Assembly: GCA_963817635.1 (NCBI GenBank)
Contig: CAWFPR010000010.1
Coordinates: 16,993 to 80,992 of the forward strand
Length of the DNA stretch: 64,000 nucleotides
DNA from: CAWFPR01 sp963817635
Lineage (GTDB): Bacteria > Acidobacteriota > Vicinamibacteria > Vicinamibacterales > 2-12-FULL-66-21
Reading direction: 5' to 3'
Below, in pieces: positions 36,069 through 45,550 of this stretch; within the stretch, counting starts at the first letter, position 1; each line of letters starts with the position of its first letter. The position numbers were made by a program, and so were the translations under genes. The notes beneath the pieces are model-generated. The model made no database searches. It had not been told where the DNA came from and worked only from the letters and a program-made list of their open reading frames with translations.

Positions 36069-37574
36069 TCAGCGGAGGCCCAGCGCCGGGGCGGCCCCCA
36101 GCGAGAGCGCCGAGGCCTGCGCGAACTCGAAGAGCTGGCGCGGATAGACCCCCAGGCCAATCGTGGCGATGACCGCGACGATCAGCACGGCCGCGAGCGC
36201 CGGCGATATCCGGAACGGCGTCGGTTCCTCGTCAGCCTTGGAGATCCACATGAAGACGACGACGCGGACGTAGTAGTAGAGCGACAGCGCGCTGTTGGCC
36301 ACGCCGATGACCGCGAGCCAGACGTAGCCGGCGTCGATCGCCGCGCCGAACACCCACAGCTTGCCCATGAACCCGGCCGTCGGCGGGATGCCGCCGAGCG
36401 ACAGCATGAAGAGCAGCATCGCGATCGCCGCGCCCGGGTGTGTCGCGTAGAGCCCGGTCAGGTCCTTCAGCTCGTCGCCGATGATGTCCTTGCGGCGCAG
36501 CATCGTGACGACGGCGAACGCGCCCATCTGCATGAAGGCGTAGATCATCAGGTACACGAGCGCGGCGGTGATCCCGCGGGTGGTGCCCGCCACGATCCCG
36601 ATGAGCACGTAGCCGGCGTGCGCGATCGACGAATACGCGAGCAGCCGCTTCGTGTTGCCCTGCGAAAGCGCCGCGAGGTTCCCGACGGTCATCGTCATGA
36701 CCGCCAGCACGTAGAACAGGCCGCTCCAGCCGAGCGGCATGCCCCAGATGGCGCCGAGGCCATCGACGCGGAACGCGGGGAGCCCTTCGACGAAAATCCG
36801 GAGCAGCATCGCGAACGACGCCGCCTTCGAGCCGACCGACAGGAACGCAGTAATCGGTGTCGGCGCGCCTTCGTACACGTCCGGGGCCCACATATGGAAC
36901 GGGACGGCGGCGATCTTGAAACCGATGCCGGCAACGAGCAGCATCACCGCAAACGGCAGGAGCAGCCCGCCGTCGCCGGCCGCGAGCGACGTCGCGATCA
37001 CGCGCAGGTGGGTCGAGCCGGTCAGCCCGTAGAGCAGCGACATGCCATAGAGCAGGATGGCGAGCGAGAACGCGCCGAGCACGAAGTACTTGATGGCCGC
37101 TTCGTTCGACCGGCGGCTCGGACGGATGTAGCCGACGAGCACGTAGAACGACACCGCCATCGTCTCGAGGCCGATGAAGATCGTGATGAGATCCACGCCG
37201 CCCGCCATGAACATCATGCCGAGCGTCGCGCAGAGGACGAGGAAGTAGTACTCGCCAGGGCGCACGTGCTCGGCCGTCAGGTACTTCGGCGACATCATGA
37301 CCGTCAGGGCGGCCGACAGCAGGAAGATGACCTTGAAGAACAGCCCGAATCCGTCGATGGCGACCAGGTCGCGCGCGACGGTCGTGTTGAGCCCGACGCC
37401 GGGAAGCAGGGCCACGGCCGCCAGCCCCAGGATCGCGACCGACACCCACGCGAGCCACCGCTCCCTGTCGCGCGGCAGCAGCACGTCGAGCACCAGCACG
37501 AGGAGCGATCCCGCCGTCAGGACGAGCTCCGGCAGGAGGTAGTAGAAATCCGCGGACGAGAACCCGGCCGGCAT
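36069..37574 (-). CDS. nuoN: NADH-quinone oxidoreductase subunit N
   Basis: 501 residues, antiporter-like proton-pumping subunit with about fourteen helices. Conserved stretches include YFVLGAFSLAILLYGMSLLYG, PFHMWAPDVYEGAPTPITAFLSVGSKAA (Lys in the discontinuous helix; given in part), LLAYSSIAHAGY and LSLGGIPPTAGFMGKLW. The ATG follows the nuoM stop by one base. Last gene of the nuo operon. Pumps protons in the membrane arm of complex I. Confidence 0.96.
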   Translation of the reverse strand: MPAGFSSADFYYLLPELVLTAGSLLVLVLDVLLPRDRERWLAWVSVAILGLAAVALLPGVGLNTTVARDLVAIDGFGLFFKVIFLLSAALTVMMSPKYLTAEHVRPGEYYFLVLCATLGMMFMAGGVDLITIFIGLETMAVSFYVLVGYIRPSRRSNEAAIKYFVLGAFSLAILLYGMSLLYGLTGSTHLRVIATSLAAGDGGLLLPFAVMLLVAGIGFKIAAVPFHMWAPDVYEGAPTPITAFLSVGSKAASFAMLLRIFVEGLPAFRVDGLGAIWGMPLGWSGLFYVLAVMTMTVGNLAALSQGNTKRLLAYSSIAHAGYVLIGIVAGTTRGITAALVYLMIYAFMQMGAFAVVTMLRRKDIIGDELKDLTGLYATHPGAAIAMLLFMLSLGGIPPTAGFMGKLWVFGAAIDAGYVWLAVIGVANSALSLYYYVRVVVFMWISKADEEPTPFRISPALAAVLIVAVIATIGLGVYPRQLFEFAQASALSLGAAPALGLR

Positions 37575-37575
37575 G

Positions 37576-39245
37576 TTAGTGTGCGCCCCCGGCGTGTTTG
37601 ACCGGCGCGGCCGCCGGCGCCGTCTCCGGCACCGCCGGGCACGGAGGCGTCATCAGGAGGCCCGGAGGGGCCGTGGCGCCGGCGTCAGCAGCGGCGGCGA
37701 CGCCCGGCGTCAGGCAGTCGGCGGCTTTCGCGAGCGCCGGGCCGTACTTGTCCCCGTTGACCCGCATGACCACGCGGTTCACCGCCGGCTCGAGCCGCCG
37801 CAGGATCGGCGTCGGATAGATCCCGATCCAGATCGCCAGCGCGATGAGCGGCGCGAAGGTGAGGAACTCGCGTCCGTTGAGGTCCTTCAGACCGGCGTTC
37901 GCCGGATTCTCGATCTTGCCGAACATCGTCCGCTGGTAGAGCCACAGCATGTAGGCCGCGCCGAGGACGATGCCGCTGGCCGCAACGGCCGCGTACCACT
38001 TGTGGACGACGTAGACCCCCTGGAGGATCAGGATCTCGCCGATGAACCCGTTCAACGCGGGCAGGCCGATCGACGACATCGTCATGATGAGGAACACGGC
38101 GGCGAAGACCGGCATGTTCTTCGACAGCCCGCCGTACTCGGAGATCTCGCGGGTGTGCCGCCGCTCGTACACGATGCCCACGATCAGGAAGAGCGCGCCG
38201 GTCGAGATGCCGTGGTTCAGCTGCTGGACGATGCTGCCGGTGAGGCCCAGCGGCGTCAGGGCGAACATGCCGAGCATCACCATCGCCATGTGGCTCACGC
38301 TCGAGTAGGCGACGAGACGCTTCCAGTCGGTCTGGGCGAGCGCCACGAGGGCGCCGTAGACGATGCCGATCACCGAGAGGCCGATCATCATGGGGACGAA
38401 CTCCCGCGTCGCGTCCGGCAGGATCGGGAGGCTGAACCGGATGAACCCGTATGTTCCCATCTTCAGGAGAACAGCCGCCAGGATCACCGAGCCGGCGGTC
38501 GGGGCGTCCGTGTGGGCGTCGGGCAGCCAGGTGTGGAACGGGAACATCGGGACCTTCACGGCGAAGCCGAGGAAGAAGGCCAGGAACACCCACCACTGCA
38601 GGTTGCGCGGCAGGGTCATCTGCTGGAACACCGTGATGTCGAACGTGCCCGGGTTGCCCAGAACTCTGCGCATAGTAGAAGTAGAGCGCGAGGATGCCGA
38701 GGAGCATCACGACGCTGCCGACCAGGGTGTAGAGGAAGAACTTGATCGCCGAGTAGAGGCGGCGCCCGCCGCCCCAGATGCCGATGAGGAAATACATCGG
38801 CACGAGCATCACTTCCCAGAAGAGGAAGAACAGCAGGAAGTCGAGCGAGACGAACGCGCCAATCATGCCCGTCTGGAGGACGAGCAGGAAGATGTAGTAC
38901 TCCTTCACCCGCTCGGTGATGGCGGTCCAGGACGACAGGATCGCGATGGACCCCATCATCGTGGTCAGCAGGATCAGCAACACGCTGAAGCCGTCCACGC
39001 CGAGGAAGTAGCTCGCGCCGATCGACGGGATCCACTCCGCCCGCTCGACGAACTGCCACTGCCGCGCCGCCGGGCTCGTAGCGGAACCAGAGCGGCAGCG
39101 AGACGAGCAGGCCCAGGAAGGCGACGAGGTTGGCAATCCACCGGATGGCGTTCTCCTGGCGCTTGTTGACGAACAGCAGCAGGATCGCGCCGGCCAGCGG
39201 CGTGAACAGGATGACCGAGAGCAGGTGATTCTGGAAGAAAGTCAT
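37576..39245 (-). CDS. nuoM: NADH-quinone oxidoreductase subunit M (two one-base frameshifts)
   Basis: Antiporter-like subunit; reconstructed length 555 residues. Segment 1 (39245 to about 39066) reads NHLLSVILFTPLAGAILLLFV; segment 2 continues WIPSIGASYFLGVDGFSVLLILLT and FFLFWEVMLVPMYFLIGIWGG (catalytic Glu); segment 3 reads PMFPFHTWLPDAHTDAPTAGSV, VAYSSVSHMAMVMLG and LPALNGFIGE. Breaks lie near 39066 (GGCGGCGCGGCAG) and 38662 (CAGAGTTCTGG). Removing one base at each gives a continuous normal NuoM, and the span is 3n+2 as expected for two insertions. The C-terminus has an unusual Ala/Pro-rich tail of about 50 residues. Since complex I is a core enzyme, errors in the sequence are more likely than a pseudogene. 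Confidence 0.92.
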
Positions 39246-39249
39246 ATGG

Positions 39250-41586
39250 TTATCGTGCGATGAGGTAAATCGTCAGGAACGCGAACACGCCGAAGAGCAT
39301 CAGGAGCGCATAGTTCTGCACGAGCCCTGTCTGCACCCGGCGCACGAAGAAGCTGGCCTGCCCCGCCGTCCACCCGACGAGGTTCACGAGCCCGTCCACC
39401 ACGTGCTTGTCGATCATGTGCGACGCCCACGCCGAGAGCCGCGTCAGCCACCCGGATCCGTTCACCGCGCCGTCTACCACGTTCCGATCGAACGTCCACA
39501 GGCCACGGCCGCTCGAGAGGGTGCCGTCGATCGCGGTCGCGTTGTACAGCTCGTCGACGTAGTACTTGTTGAAGAGCAGCGTGTGGACGCCCCGGAACCG
39601 CGCCATCAGGCGGTTCGGGATCTCCGGCCGGGCGAGGTAGAAGTGCCGGGCGACCGAAATGCCGGCCGCCGCGACGAGAACGGAGAAAATCATCAGGCCG
39701 ATCTCAGCGGTGCGCGACACGTGCGCCGTTTCGCCGGGCTCCCCGGCCGCCTGCTCGCCGGCTACGTGTTCGCCCGGCGTGCCCTGCCCCGTCGTCGCCG
39801 CGGCGGCCGGCCCCGTCTCCAGGGCGCCCGCGGGTTCGACACCCAGCCGCACGTCGTGCGCGGCGGTCTCGTGGGCGGCTGCCGACGCCGTGAAGCTCGG
39901 CTCGAGGAAGTGCTCGATCGCGTTGGTGCCGGAGAGCGCCTGCGGGATCCCGACGAAACCCGCGACCACCGCACCGACCGCGAGCGCCATCAGTGGCACC
40001 GTCATCGCCCGGGGCGACTCGTGGGGCCCGTGCCACGCATGGCCGTGCCCGTGCGACGCTGGCGCCGCCACCTGGGCGTCAGCCGCCCCGTGCGTCACCT
40101 CGTGGTCGGCCTTCTGCGCCTGGCCGTGGGCGTGCGCGTCGAGCGGATGTGGCGCGCCGTGCACCGCCGCCTCCTTCGCCGCGGCCGGCGATGCCGCGGT
40201 CGCCCACGCCACGCCGCGATAGCTCCCGTAGAAGGTCAGCATCATCAGCCGGAACATGTAGAACGCGGTCAGGAGCGCCGTCACGACCGCCAGCACCCAC
40301 AGCGGGCGGTTCGACAGGAACGTGCGGTAGAGGATCTCGTCCTTGCTGAAGAACCCGGCGAACGGCGGGATGCCCGAGATCGCCAGCGTGCCGAGCATCA
40401 TCGTCGCGAAGGTCACCGGCATGAACTTCTTCAGCGAGCCCATCTTCTGCATGTCCTGCTCGCCGGCCATCGCGTGGATGACCGACCCGCTCCCGAGGAA
40501 CAGCAGCGCCTTGAAGAAGGCGTGCGTCATCAGGTGGAAGATGGCGGCCGCAAACGCGCCGACGCCCGTCGCCAGGAACATGTAGCCGAGCTGTGAGACG
40601 GTCGAATACGCGAGCACGCGCTTGATGTCGTTCTGCACGAGCCCGATGGTGGCGGCCATGAGCGCCGTGAGCGCGCCGACGATGGCGACGATCTGCATGA
40701 CGAGCGGCGCGTGTTCGAACAGGACCGCGTTGCGCGCCACCATGTAGACCCCCGCCGTGACCATCGTCGCGGCGTGGATCAGCGCGGACACCGGCGTCGG
40801 CCCTTCCATCGCGTCCGGCAGCCAGACATACAGCGGGATCTGCGCGCTCTTGCCGGTGGCGCCGACGAACAGCAGCAGGCAGATCGTGGACATCACGCCG
40901 AACCCGGCGGCTTCGACCGGCATCGTGGCCGCGGCGTTCGCGACCGCCCTGAAGTCGAGCGTGCCGAACGTGAAGAACACGAGGAACATCCCGAGGATGA
41001 ACCCCCAGTCGCCGATCCGGTTGGTGATGAAGGCTTTCTTGCCGGCGTCCGACGCGCTCTTCTTCTCGTACCAGAACCCGATCAGCAGGTACGAGCAGAG
41101 TCCGACCCCTTCCCAGCCGACGAACATCACGAGGAAGTTGCCGCCCAGCACGAGGGTGAGCATGAAGAAGCAGAACAGGTTCAGGTAGCTGAAGAACCGC
41201 GCGTACCCGCCGCGCGGCTCCTCGTGCATGTAGGCGGTCGAGTAGACGTGGATCAGGAAGCCGACGCCGGTGACCACGAGAATCATCAGTGCCGACAGCG
41301 GATCGAGGCGCAGCGTCCAGGGCACCTGGAAGGTGCCGATGACGTTGTGCGCCGTCTCGAGCGGGATCGCAGGAATCCACTGGGCGATCACGACGTCGTG
41401 CGCCCGCGCGTCAGCCGGCAGGCCGAGCAGCCCGATGAACGCGCCGATCGAAATCACCAGCGAACCGGCCATCGTCGCGCACGCCAGCAGCCCGGCCGTC
41501 GCGCGGCTGAAGTAGCGGATGCCGACCAGCCCGTTGATCGCGGCCCCGGCGGCGGGGAGAAGAGGTATTAACCAGATCAGATCCAT
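39250..41586 (-). CDS. nuoL: NADH-quinone oxidoreductase subunit L with His-rich insert
   Basis: 778 residues, longer than the usual 610-660. Antiporter core: WEGVGLCSYLLIGFWYEK, LYVWLPDAMEGPTPVSALIHAATMV (given in part), VLAYSTVSQLGYMF and FFSKDEILYRTF. Between core helices and the C-terminal amphipathic arm is a histidine-rich loop of roughly 50 residues at about 455-510 (HGAPHPLDAHAHG, SHGHGHAWHGPHESP), with a second Ala/Gly/Thr-rich loop near 580-620. The lateral helix and last transmembrane helix follow. A palindromic repeat separates it from nuoK upstream. It ends four bases before nuoM. Confidence 0.96.
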   Translation of the reverse strand: MDLIWLIPLLPAAGAAINGLVGIRYFSRATAGLLACATMAGSLVISIGAFIGLLGLPADARAHDVVIAQWIPAIPLETAHNVIGTFQVPWTLRLDPLSALMILVVTGVGFLIHVYSTAYMHEEPRGGYARFFSYLNLFCFFMLTLVLGGNFLVMFVGWEGVGLCSYLLIGFWYEKKSASDAGKKAFITNRIGDWGFILGMFLVFFTFGTLDFRAVANAAATMPVEAAGFGVMSTICLLLFVGATGKSAQIPLYVWLPDAMEGPTPVSALIHAATMVTAGVYMVARNAVLFEHAPLVMQIVAIVGALTALMAATIGLVQNDIKRVLAYSTVSQLGYMFLATGVGAFAAAIFHLMTHAFFKALLFLGSGSVIHAMAGEQDMQKMGSLKKFMPVTFATMMLGTLAISGIPPFAGFFSKDEILYRTFLSNRPLWVLAVVTALLTAFYMFRLMMLTFYGSYRGVAWATAASPAAAKEAAVHGAPHPLDAHAHGQAQKADHEVTHGAADAQVAAPASHGHGHAWHGPHESPRAMTVPLMALAVGAVVAGFVGIPQALSGTNAIEHFLEPSFTASAAAHETAAHDVRLGVEPAGALETGPAAAATTGQGTPGEHVAGEQAAGEPGETAHVSRTAEIGLMIFSVLVAAAGISVARHFYLARPEIPNRLMARFRGVHTLLFNKYYVDELYNATAIDGTLSSGRGLWTFDRNVVDGAVNGSGWLTRLSAWASHMIDKHVVDGLVNLVGWTAGQASFFVRRVQTGLVQNYALLMLFGVFAFLTIYLIAR

Positions 41587-41595
41587 ATAGCCTCT

Positions 41596-41677
41596 GTAGG
41601 GGCGCCTCGCGAGGCGCCCTTACACCTACCAGAGCCTCGTGAGGCGCCCTAACTACCGGCCTCGCGAGGCGCCCCTG
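41596..41677. repeat. Palindromic GGCGCCTCGCGAGGCGCC-type cluster
   Basis: Three head-to-tail copies in the nuoK-nuoL gap: a perfect 20-base palindrome at 41600-41619, and partial copies near 41632-41650 and 41659-41676, each bordered by TAGGGG/CCCTTAC-type flanks. The flanks and size match the GGGCGGTTCGCGAACCGCCC elements at 57554, 61637 and 63049, so this is a sequence variant of the same REP-like family. Confidence 0.8.
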
Positions 41678-41680
41678 CAC

Positions 41681-41989
41681 TTACCAGCGCATGATGTTCA
41701 GTTCGTCGATGTTCAGCGTTTCCTTGTTGCGGTAGTAGGCCAGGATGATGCCGAGCCCGACCGCCGCTTCCGCGGCCGCAACCGCGATCACGAAAATCGC
41801 GAACACCTGGCCGACCGCGTTGTGCAGCTGCTGCGAGAACGCCGCGAGGTTGATGTTCACGGCGTTCAGCATCAGTTCGATCGACATGAAGATGACGATG
41901 ACGTTGCGGCGCACCATGACGCCAATCGCCCCGATCATGAAGAGCGCGGCCGACAGCACCAGGTAGTGGTACGGCGTAATCGGAACCAT
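41681..41989 (-). CDS. nuoK: NADH-quinone oxidoreductase subunit K
   Basis: 102 residues, three transmembrane helices with the conserved Glu residues in MSIELMLNAVNINLAAF and AAAEAAVGLGIILAYYRNK. Ends NIDELNIMRW. Part of the proton pathway of complex I. Six bases downstream of nuoJ. Confidence 0.97.
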   Translation of the reverse strand: MVPITPYHYLVLSAALFMIGAIGVMVRRNVIVIFMSIELMLNAVNINLAAFSQQLHNAVGQVFAIFVIAVAAAEAAVGLGIILAYYRNKETLNIDELNIMRW

Positions 41990-41995
41990 GGCCTG

Positions 41996-42532
41996 TCAGA
42001 TCTCCTTCTTCGCGAGCAGGATGGCGCCGATCATCGCCACGAGCAGCAGCATCGACGCGACCTCGAACGGCACCAGGTAATCGGAATAGAGCAGCATCCC
42101 CACGATCCGCGTGTTGCCCGCGGTCTCGAGGGCCGGCCCCGCCGCAGCCGCGGCCTGCGCGGCGTTCACCGCGGCGGTGGCGGGCCGTGCCGCCGAATAC
42201 ACGAGGATGGCGGCGATCTCGGCCAGCATGACGGCGGCGATCGCGAACCCGAGCCGCGACTGCCGCCGCGTGTCGGGGACCGCTTCCGGTGAGCGCTTCA
42301 GATTCACCAGCATCACGACGAACAGGTAGAGGACGACGATGCCGCCGGCGTAGACCAGGATCTGGATGATCGCGAGGAACTCGGCGGCGAGCATCACGTA
42401 GACCACCGCGACGCACAGGAAGTTCGCCACGAGGAACAGCGCGCTGTGCACGGTATTGCGCGCCGTCACCACCAGCACGCCGAACATGATGATGCAGGCC
42501 GCGAGCGTATAAAAAGCGATGGATTCGAGCAT
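41996..42532 (-). CDS. nuoJ: NADH-quinone oxidoreductase subunit J
   Basis: 178 residues, five transmembrane helices. Conserved SALFLVANFLCVAVVYVMLAAEFLAIIQILVYAGGIVVLYLFVVML region (given by its ends SALFLV and FVVML). A variable Ala-rich loop (ATAAVNAAQAAAAAGPALE) replaces the usual short loop. It directly follows nuoH in the operon, with no nuoI between. Confidence 0.95.
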   Translation of the reverse strand: MLESIAFYTLAACIIMFGVLVVTARNTVHSALFLVANFLCVAVVYVMLAAEFLAIIQILVYAGGIVVLYLFVVMLVNLKRSPEAVPDTRRQSRLGFAIAAVMLAEIAAILVYSAARPATAAVNAAQAAAAAGPALETAGNTRIVGMLLYSDYLVPFEVASMLLLVAMIGAILLAKKEI

Positions 42533-42569
42533 GTCGTGATTCCTTCCGGCCGAGGCCGGAAGCTGCCAG

Positions 42570-43589
42570 CTACAGGAGCACCTTCAGAATGGCGGTCACC
42601 ACCAGGTTGGCGATGCCCACCGGTATCAGTACCTTCCACCCGAGGCGCATCAGCTGGTCGTAGCGGTACCGAGGCAGCGTCGCGCGGACCCACATCGTCA
42701 GGTAGATGAAGCCGAACGTCTTGAACACGAACCAGATCCATCCCGGGACGTAGTCGAGCACCGCAAGTGCCTGCACGCTCGGGAACGGGCGGAGCCATCC
42801 GCCGAGAAACAGCGTCGTCGCGACGGCCGAGACGACAATCATGTTGGCGTATTCGGCCAGGAAGAACAGCGCGAACCGCATGCCGCTGTACTCCGTGTGG
42901 AAGCCGCCGACCAGCTCCTGCTCGGCCTCTGGAAGATCGAAGGGCGTGCGGTTGGTCTCCGCCAGGCCGCCGATGAACAGCACGACGAAGGCGACCGGCT
43001 GGATGAAGATGTACCAGACGCCCTGCGCCTGCTGGGCCTCGGTGATCCCGACCATGCTGAGCGTGCCGGCGGTCGCCACGACGCTGACGAGCATCATCGT
43101 GACCGCGATCTCGTACGAGATGAGCTGGGCCGAGGCCCGCAGGCCCGCGAGCAGCGGGAACTTGCTGTTCGACGCATAGCCCGCCAGGATGATCCCGTAG
43201 ACCCCGATCGACGTGATCGACACGATATACAGCAGGCCGACGTTGATGTCCGACACGAACACCGGGACCGTGTAGCCGAAGAGCGTGACCGAGCGGCCGA
43301 AGGGGATCACCGCGAAGGCGATGAGCGCCGGCACCATCGAGACAATCGGGGCGAGCGTGAACACCCATTTGTCCGCCCGGACCGGCGTGATGTCTTCCTT
43401 GAGCAGCAGCTTGATGCCGTCGGCAATCGGCTGCAGGGAGCCGTGCGGGCCGACGCGCATCGGGCCCAGACGCACCTGCACCCACGCCTGCACCTTGCGT
43501 TCGAGCAGCACCAGGTAGGCCACCGCGAGCAGCACGACCGCCAGCAGCACCACAATCTGCAGGATGGGCACGAGGAAGGCCGCCATCAT
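42570..43589 (-). CDS. nuoH: NADH-quinone oxidoreductase subunit H
   Basis: 339 residues with eight helices. Quinone-site and junction subunit. Motifs: LVLLERKVQAWVQVRLGPMRVGP, SLQPIADGIKLLLKEDITP, AETNRTPFDLPEAEQELVGGFHTEYSG (given in part) and WVRATLPRYRYDQLMRLGWK. The ATG overlaps the nuoD stop (ATGA), showing tight coupling with no room for nuoE, F or G between D and H. Only 37 bases separate it from nuoJ, so nuoI is also absent here. Confidence 0.97.
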   Translation of the reverse strand: MMAAFLVPILQIVVLLAVVLLAVAYLVLLERKVQAWVQVRLGPMRVGPHGSLQPIADGIKLLLKEDITPVRADKWVFTLAPIVSMVPALIAFAVIPFGRSVTLFGYTVPVFVSDINVGLLYIVSITSIGVYGIILAGYASNSKFPLLAGLRASAQLISYEIAVTMMLVSVVATAGTLSMVGITEAQQAQGVWYIFIQPVAFVVLFIGGLAETNRTPFDLPEAEQELVGGFHTEYSGMRFALFFLAEYANMIVVSAVATTLFLGGWLRPFPSVQALAVLDYVPGWIWFVFKTFGFIYLTMWVRATLPRYRYDQLMRLGWKVLIPVGIANLVVTAILKVLL

Positions 43590-44686
43590 CGGTCCACCTC
43601 CCCCAGGACGATGTCGATGGATCCGATGAGCGCGACGACGTCCGACACGAGATGTCCTTTGATGAGCTGCGAGAGCGCCTGAAGGTTGCAGAACGAGGGC
43701 GGCCGGACCCGGAACCGGTACGGCATGTTCGACTTGCCGTCGCTCACGATGAAGTAGCCGAGCTCCCCTTTCGGGGATTCAATCGCGTGGTAGGTTTCGC
43801 CGGCCGGCGGCTTGATGAGGCGAGGCACCTTGCCGATGATCGGCCCCTCGGGCAGGCCGTCGAGCGCCTGCTCGATGATGCGCACCGACTGGTGGAACTC
43901 CTCGATGCGCACGAGGTAGCGGTCGTAGGTGTCGCCGGCGAGGCCGAGCGGCACGTCGAACGCGAAGTCGCTGTAGGCGGCATACGGCTCGTCTTTCCGG
44001 ATGTCGCGCATCACGCCGGAGCCGCGCAGCGGCGGGCCGCTCAGCCCGATCGCAATCGCGTCCGCCCCCGAGATCGGCCCGACACCGCGCGTGCGCTTCA
44101 GCCAGATCCGGTTGTGCGTGAGGAGCGTCTCGTACTCGCTGACCTTGTCGCCGAGGATCGCGCAGAACTCGCGCACCTTGCGATCCCAGCCGGGCGGGAT
44201 GTCGAGCGGAAGGCCGCCGATGCGCATCGCGTTGTAGGTCAGGCGCGCCCCGCAGTATTCCTCGAAGAGGTCGAGCACGAGCTCGCGTTCCCGCATCGTG
44301 TAGAGGAAGACCGTCAGCGCGCCGATGTCCATCGCGTGGGTGCCAAGCCACAGGCAGTGGCTCGCGATCCGCTGCAGTTCGGCGAGGATCGTCCGGATGT
44401 ACCGCGCGCGCGGCGGCACCTCGATCGACATCAGTTTCTCGACCGTCTCGCAGTAGCCGAGATTGTTCGTCGCGGCCGCGACGTAGTCCATGCGGTCGGT
44501 GATGAGGACGATCTGCGCCCAGTCGCGGTGCTCGCACAGCTTCTCGACGCCCCGGTGGAGATATCCGATGACGACGTCGCTGTCGATGACGCGCTCGCCG
44601 TTGAGTCGCAGGATGACGCGCAGCACCCCGTGGGTGCTCGGGTGCTGCGGCCCCATGTTGATCACTAACTCGTTGGTGTCAAACAT
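43586..44686 (-). CDS. nuoD: NADH-quinone oxidoreductase subunit D
   Basis: 366 residues, a little shorter than typical NuoD because it starts right at the conserved core (MGPQHPSTHGVLRVILRLNGE). Other marks: IGYLHRGVEKLCEHR, TDRMDYVAA, GTHAMDIGALTVFLY, and the C-terminal LIGSIDIVLGEVDR. The quinone-binding His and Tyr are kept (QHPSTHG, RMDY). It is seven bases downstream of nuoC and coupled to nuoH. Confidence 0.97.
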   Translation of the reverse strand: MFDTNELVINMGPQHPSTHGVLRVILRLNGERVIDSDVVIGYLHRGVEKLCEHRDWAQIVLITDRMDYVAAATNNLGYCETVEKLMSIEVPPRARYIRTILAELQRIASHCLWLGTHAMDIGALTVFLYTMRERELVLDLFEEYCGARLTYNAMRIGGLPLDIPPGWDRKVREFCAILGDKVSEYETLLTHNRIWLKRTRGVGPISGADAIAIGLSGPPLRGSGVMRDIRKDEPYAAYSDFAFDVPLGLAGDTYDRYLVRIEEFHQSVRIIEQALDGLPEGPIIGKVPRLIKPPAGETYHAIESPKGELGYFIVSDGKSNMPYRFRVRPPSFCNLQALSQLIKGHLVSDVVALIGSIDIVLGEVDR

Positions 44687-44693
44687 CGCGTAG

Positions 44694-45419
44694 CTACTCG
44701 ATTTCCCTTGCCGCCTTGACCTTGAGCCAGTCCGTCGGGCTCTCGAGCAGCAATTCCCCCGGGCCTTCGAGCGGATAGTCCTTCCGCTGGGGATGCCCCT
44801 GCCATTCGTCGGGCATCAGGATCCGCCGCAGGTCCGGATGGCCCTCGAACGTGATGCCGAACAGGTCGAAGATCTCGCGCTCGAACCAGTTGGCCGCCGG
44901 CCAGATGCCGGTCACCGACGGCACGCCGGCGCCGTCCTTCGCGCGCACCTTCACCCGGACGCGCTGTCGCAACGTCGTCGAGTAGAGGCAGTAGATGACG
45001 TCGAAGCGCTCGGCGCGGGGCGGCCAGTCGGTCGCCGTGACGTCCGAGCAGAAGTCGAACGCGGCGCCAGGGGCGTCCCGCAGGTGCGTCATGGCCTCGA
45101 GCAGCCGCGACGGCGCGACGACGATGGACCAGTCGCCGACCCACAGCGAGACGTGCTCGACGGCCCCAGGCAACGCGTCCTGGAGCGTCGAAATGAACGG
45201 CGGAAGCGGCGTGTCGGCTGGCGGCGGCGGGTCGGGCGGACCCGCGGGAGGCGCGATCACCTTCGCAGCGTCTGCCGGTTTTCCGGCAGCCGGCGGACGG
45301 ACGGCCGGGGGTTTCGGTGCAGCCCCGGCGCGCGCTCCCTCGCCAGCGAGAGGCTTGGATTGACCCTCGCCGGCCGGTTTTTCGCCGGCGGCCTCCGGTG
45401 TGTTCGGAGGTTCAGACAT
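44694..45419 (-). CDS. nuoC: NADH-quinone oxidoreductase subunit C with long disordered N-terminus
   Basis: 241 residues. The first 75 or so are Ala/Pro/Gly/Lys-rich and predicted disordered (GEKPAGEGQSKPLAGEGARAG, then PPAGPPDPPPPADTPLPP), an extension absent from common NuoC proteins. The core follows with FDFCSDVTATDWPP, RFDVIYCLYST, VTGIWPAANWFEREIFDLFGI and RRILMPDEWQGHPQRKDYPL. In other operons nuoB lies between A and C; here the gap only carries a repeat. Confidence 0.93.
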   Translation of the reverse strand: MSEPPNTPEAAGEKPAGEGQSKPLAGEGARAGAAPKPPAVRPPAAGKPADAAKVIAPPAGPPDPPPPADTPLPPFISTLQDALPGAVEHVSLWVGDWSIVVAPSRLLEAMTHLRDAPGAAFDFCSDVTATDWPPRAERFDVIYCLYSTTLRQRVRVKVRAKDGAGVPSVTGIWPAANWFEREIFDLFGITFEGHPDLRRILMPDEWQGHPQRKDYPLEGPGELLLESPTDWLKVKAAREIE

Positions 45420-45425
45420 GCGTTA

Positions 45426-45541
45426 TCTCAGAAATGGAAGATGGCAAAAGGAAAATGGAAAACCGCGGCGTGGGCCTGCAACTTGAGATCCAGCGCACTT
45501 CCCTCTCCTTCTTCCATTTCCCATCTGCCATTTCCATTTCC
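45426..45541. repeat. ATGGAA-type imperfect inverted repeat
   Basis: A left arm of GGAAGATGG/GGAAAATGG units (45426-45461) faces a right arm of TTCCATTT/CCATCTGCCATTT units (45510-45541). This occupies the nuoA-nuoC gap where nuoB would normally be. It is the same unit composition as at 3206, 21349 and 25829. Confidence 0.65.
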
Positions 45542-45550
45542 ATGCGGCAT

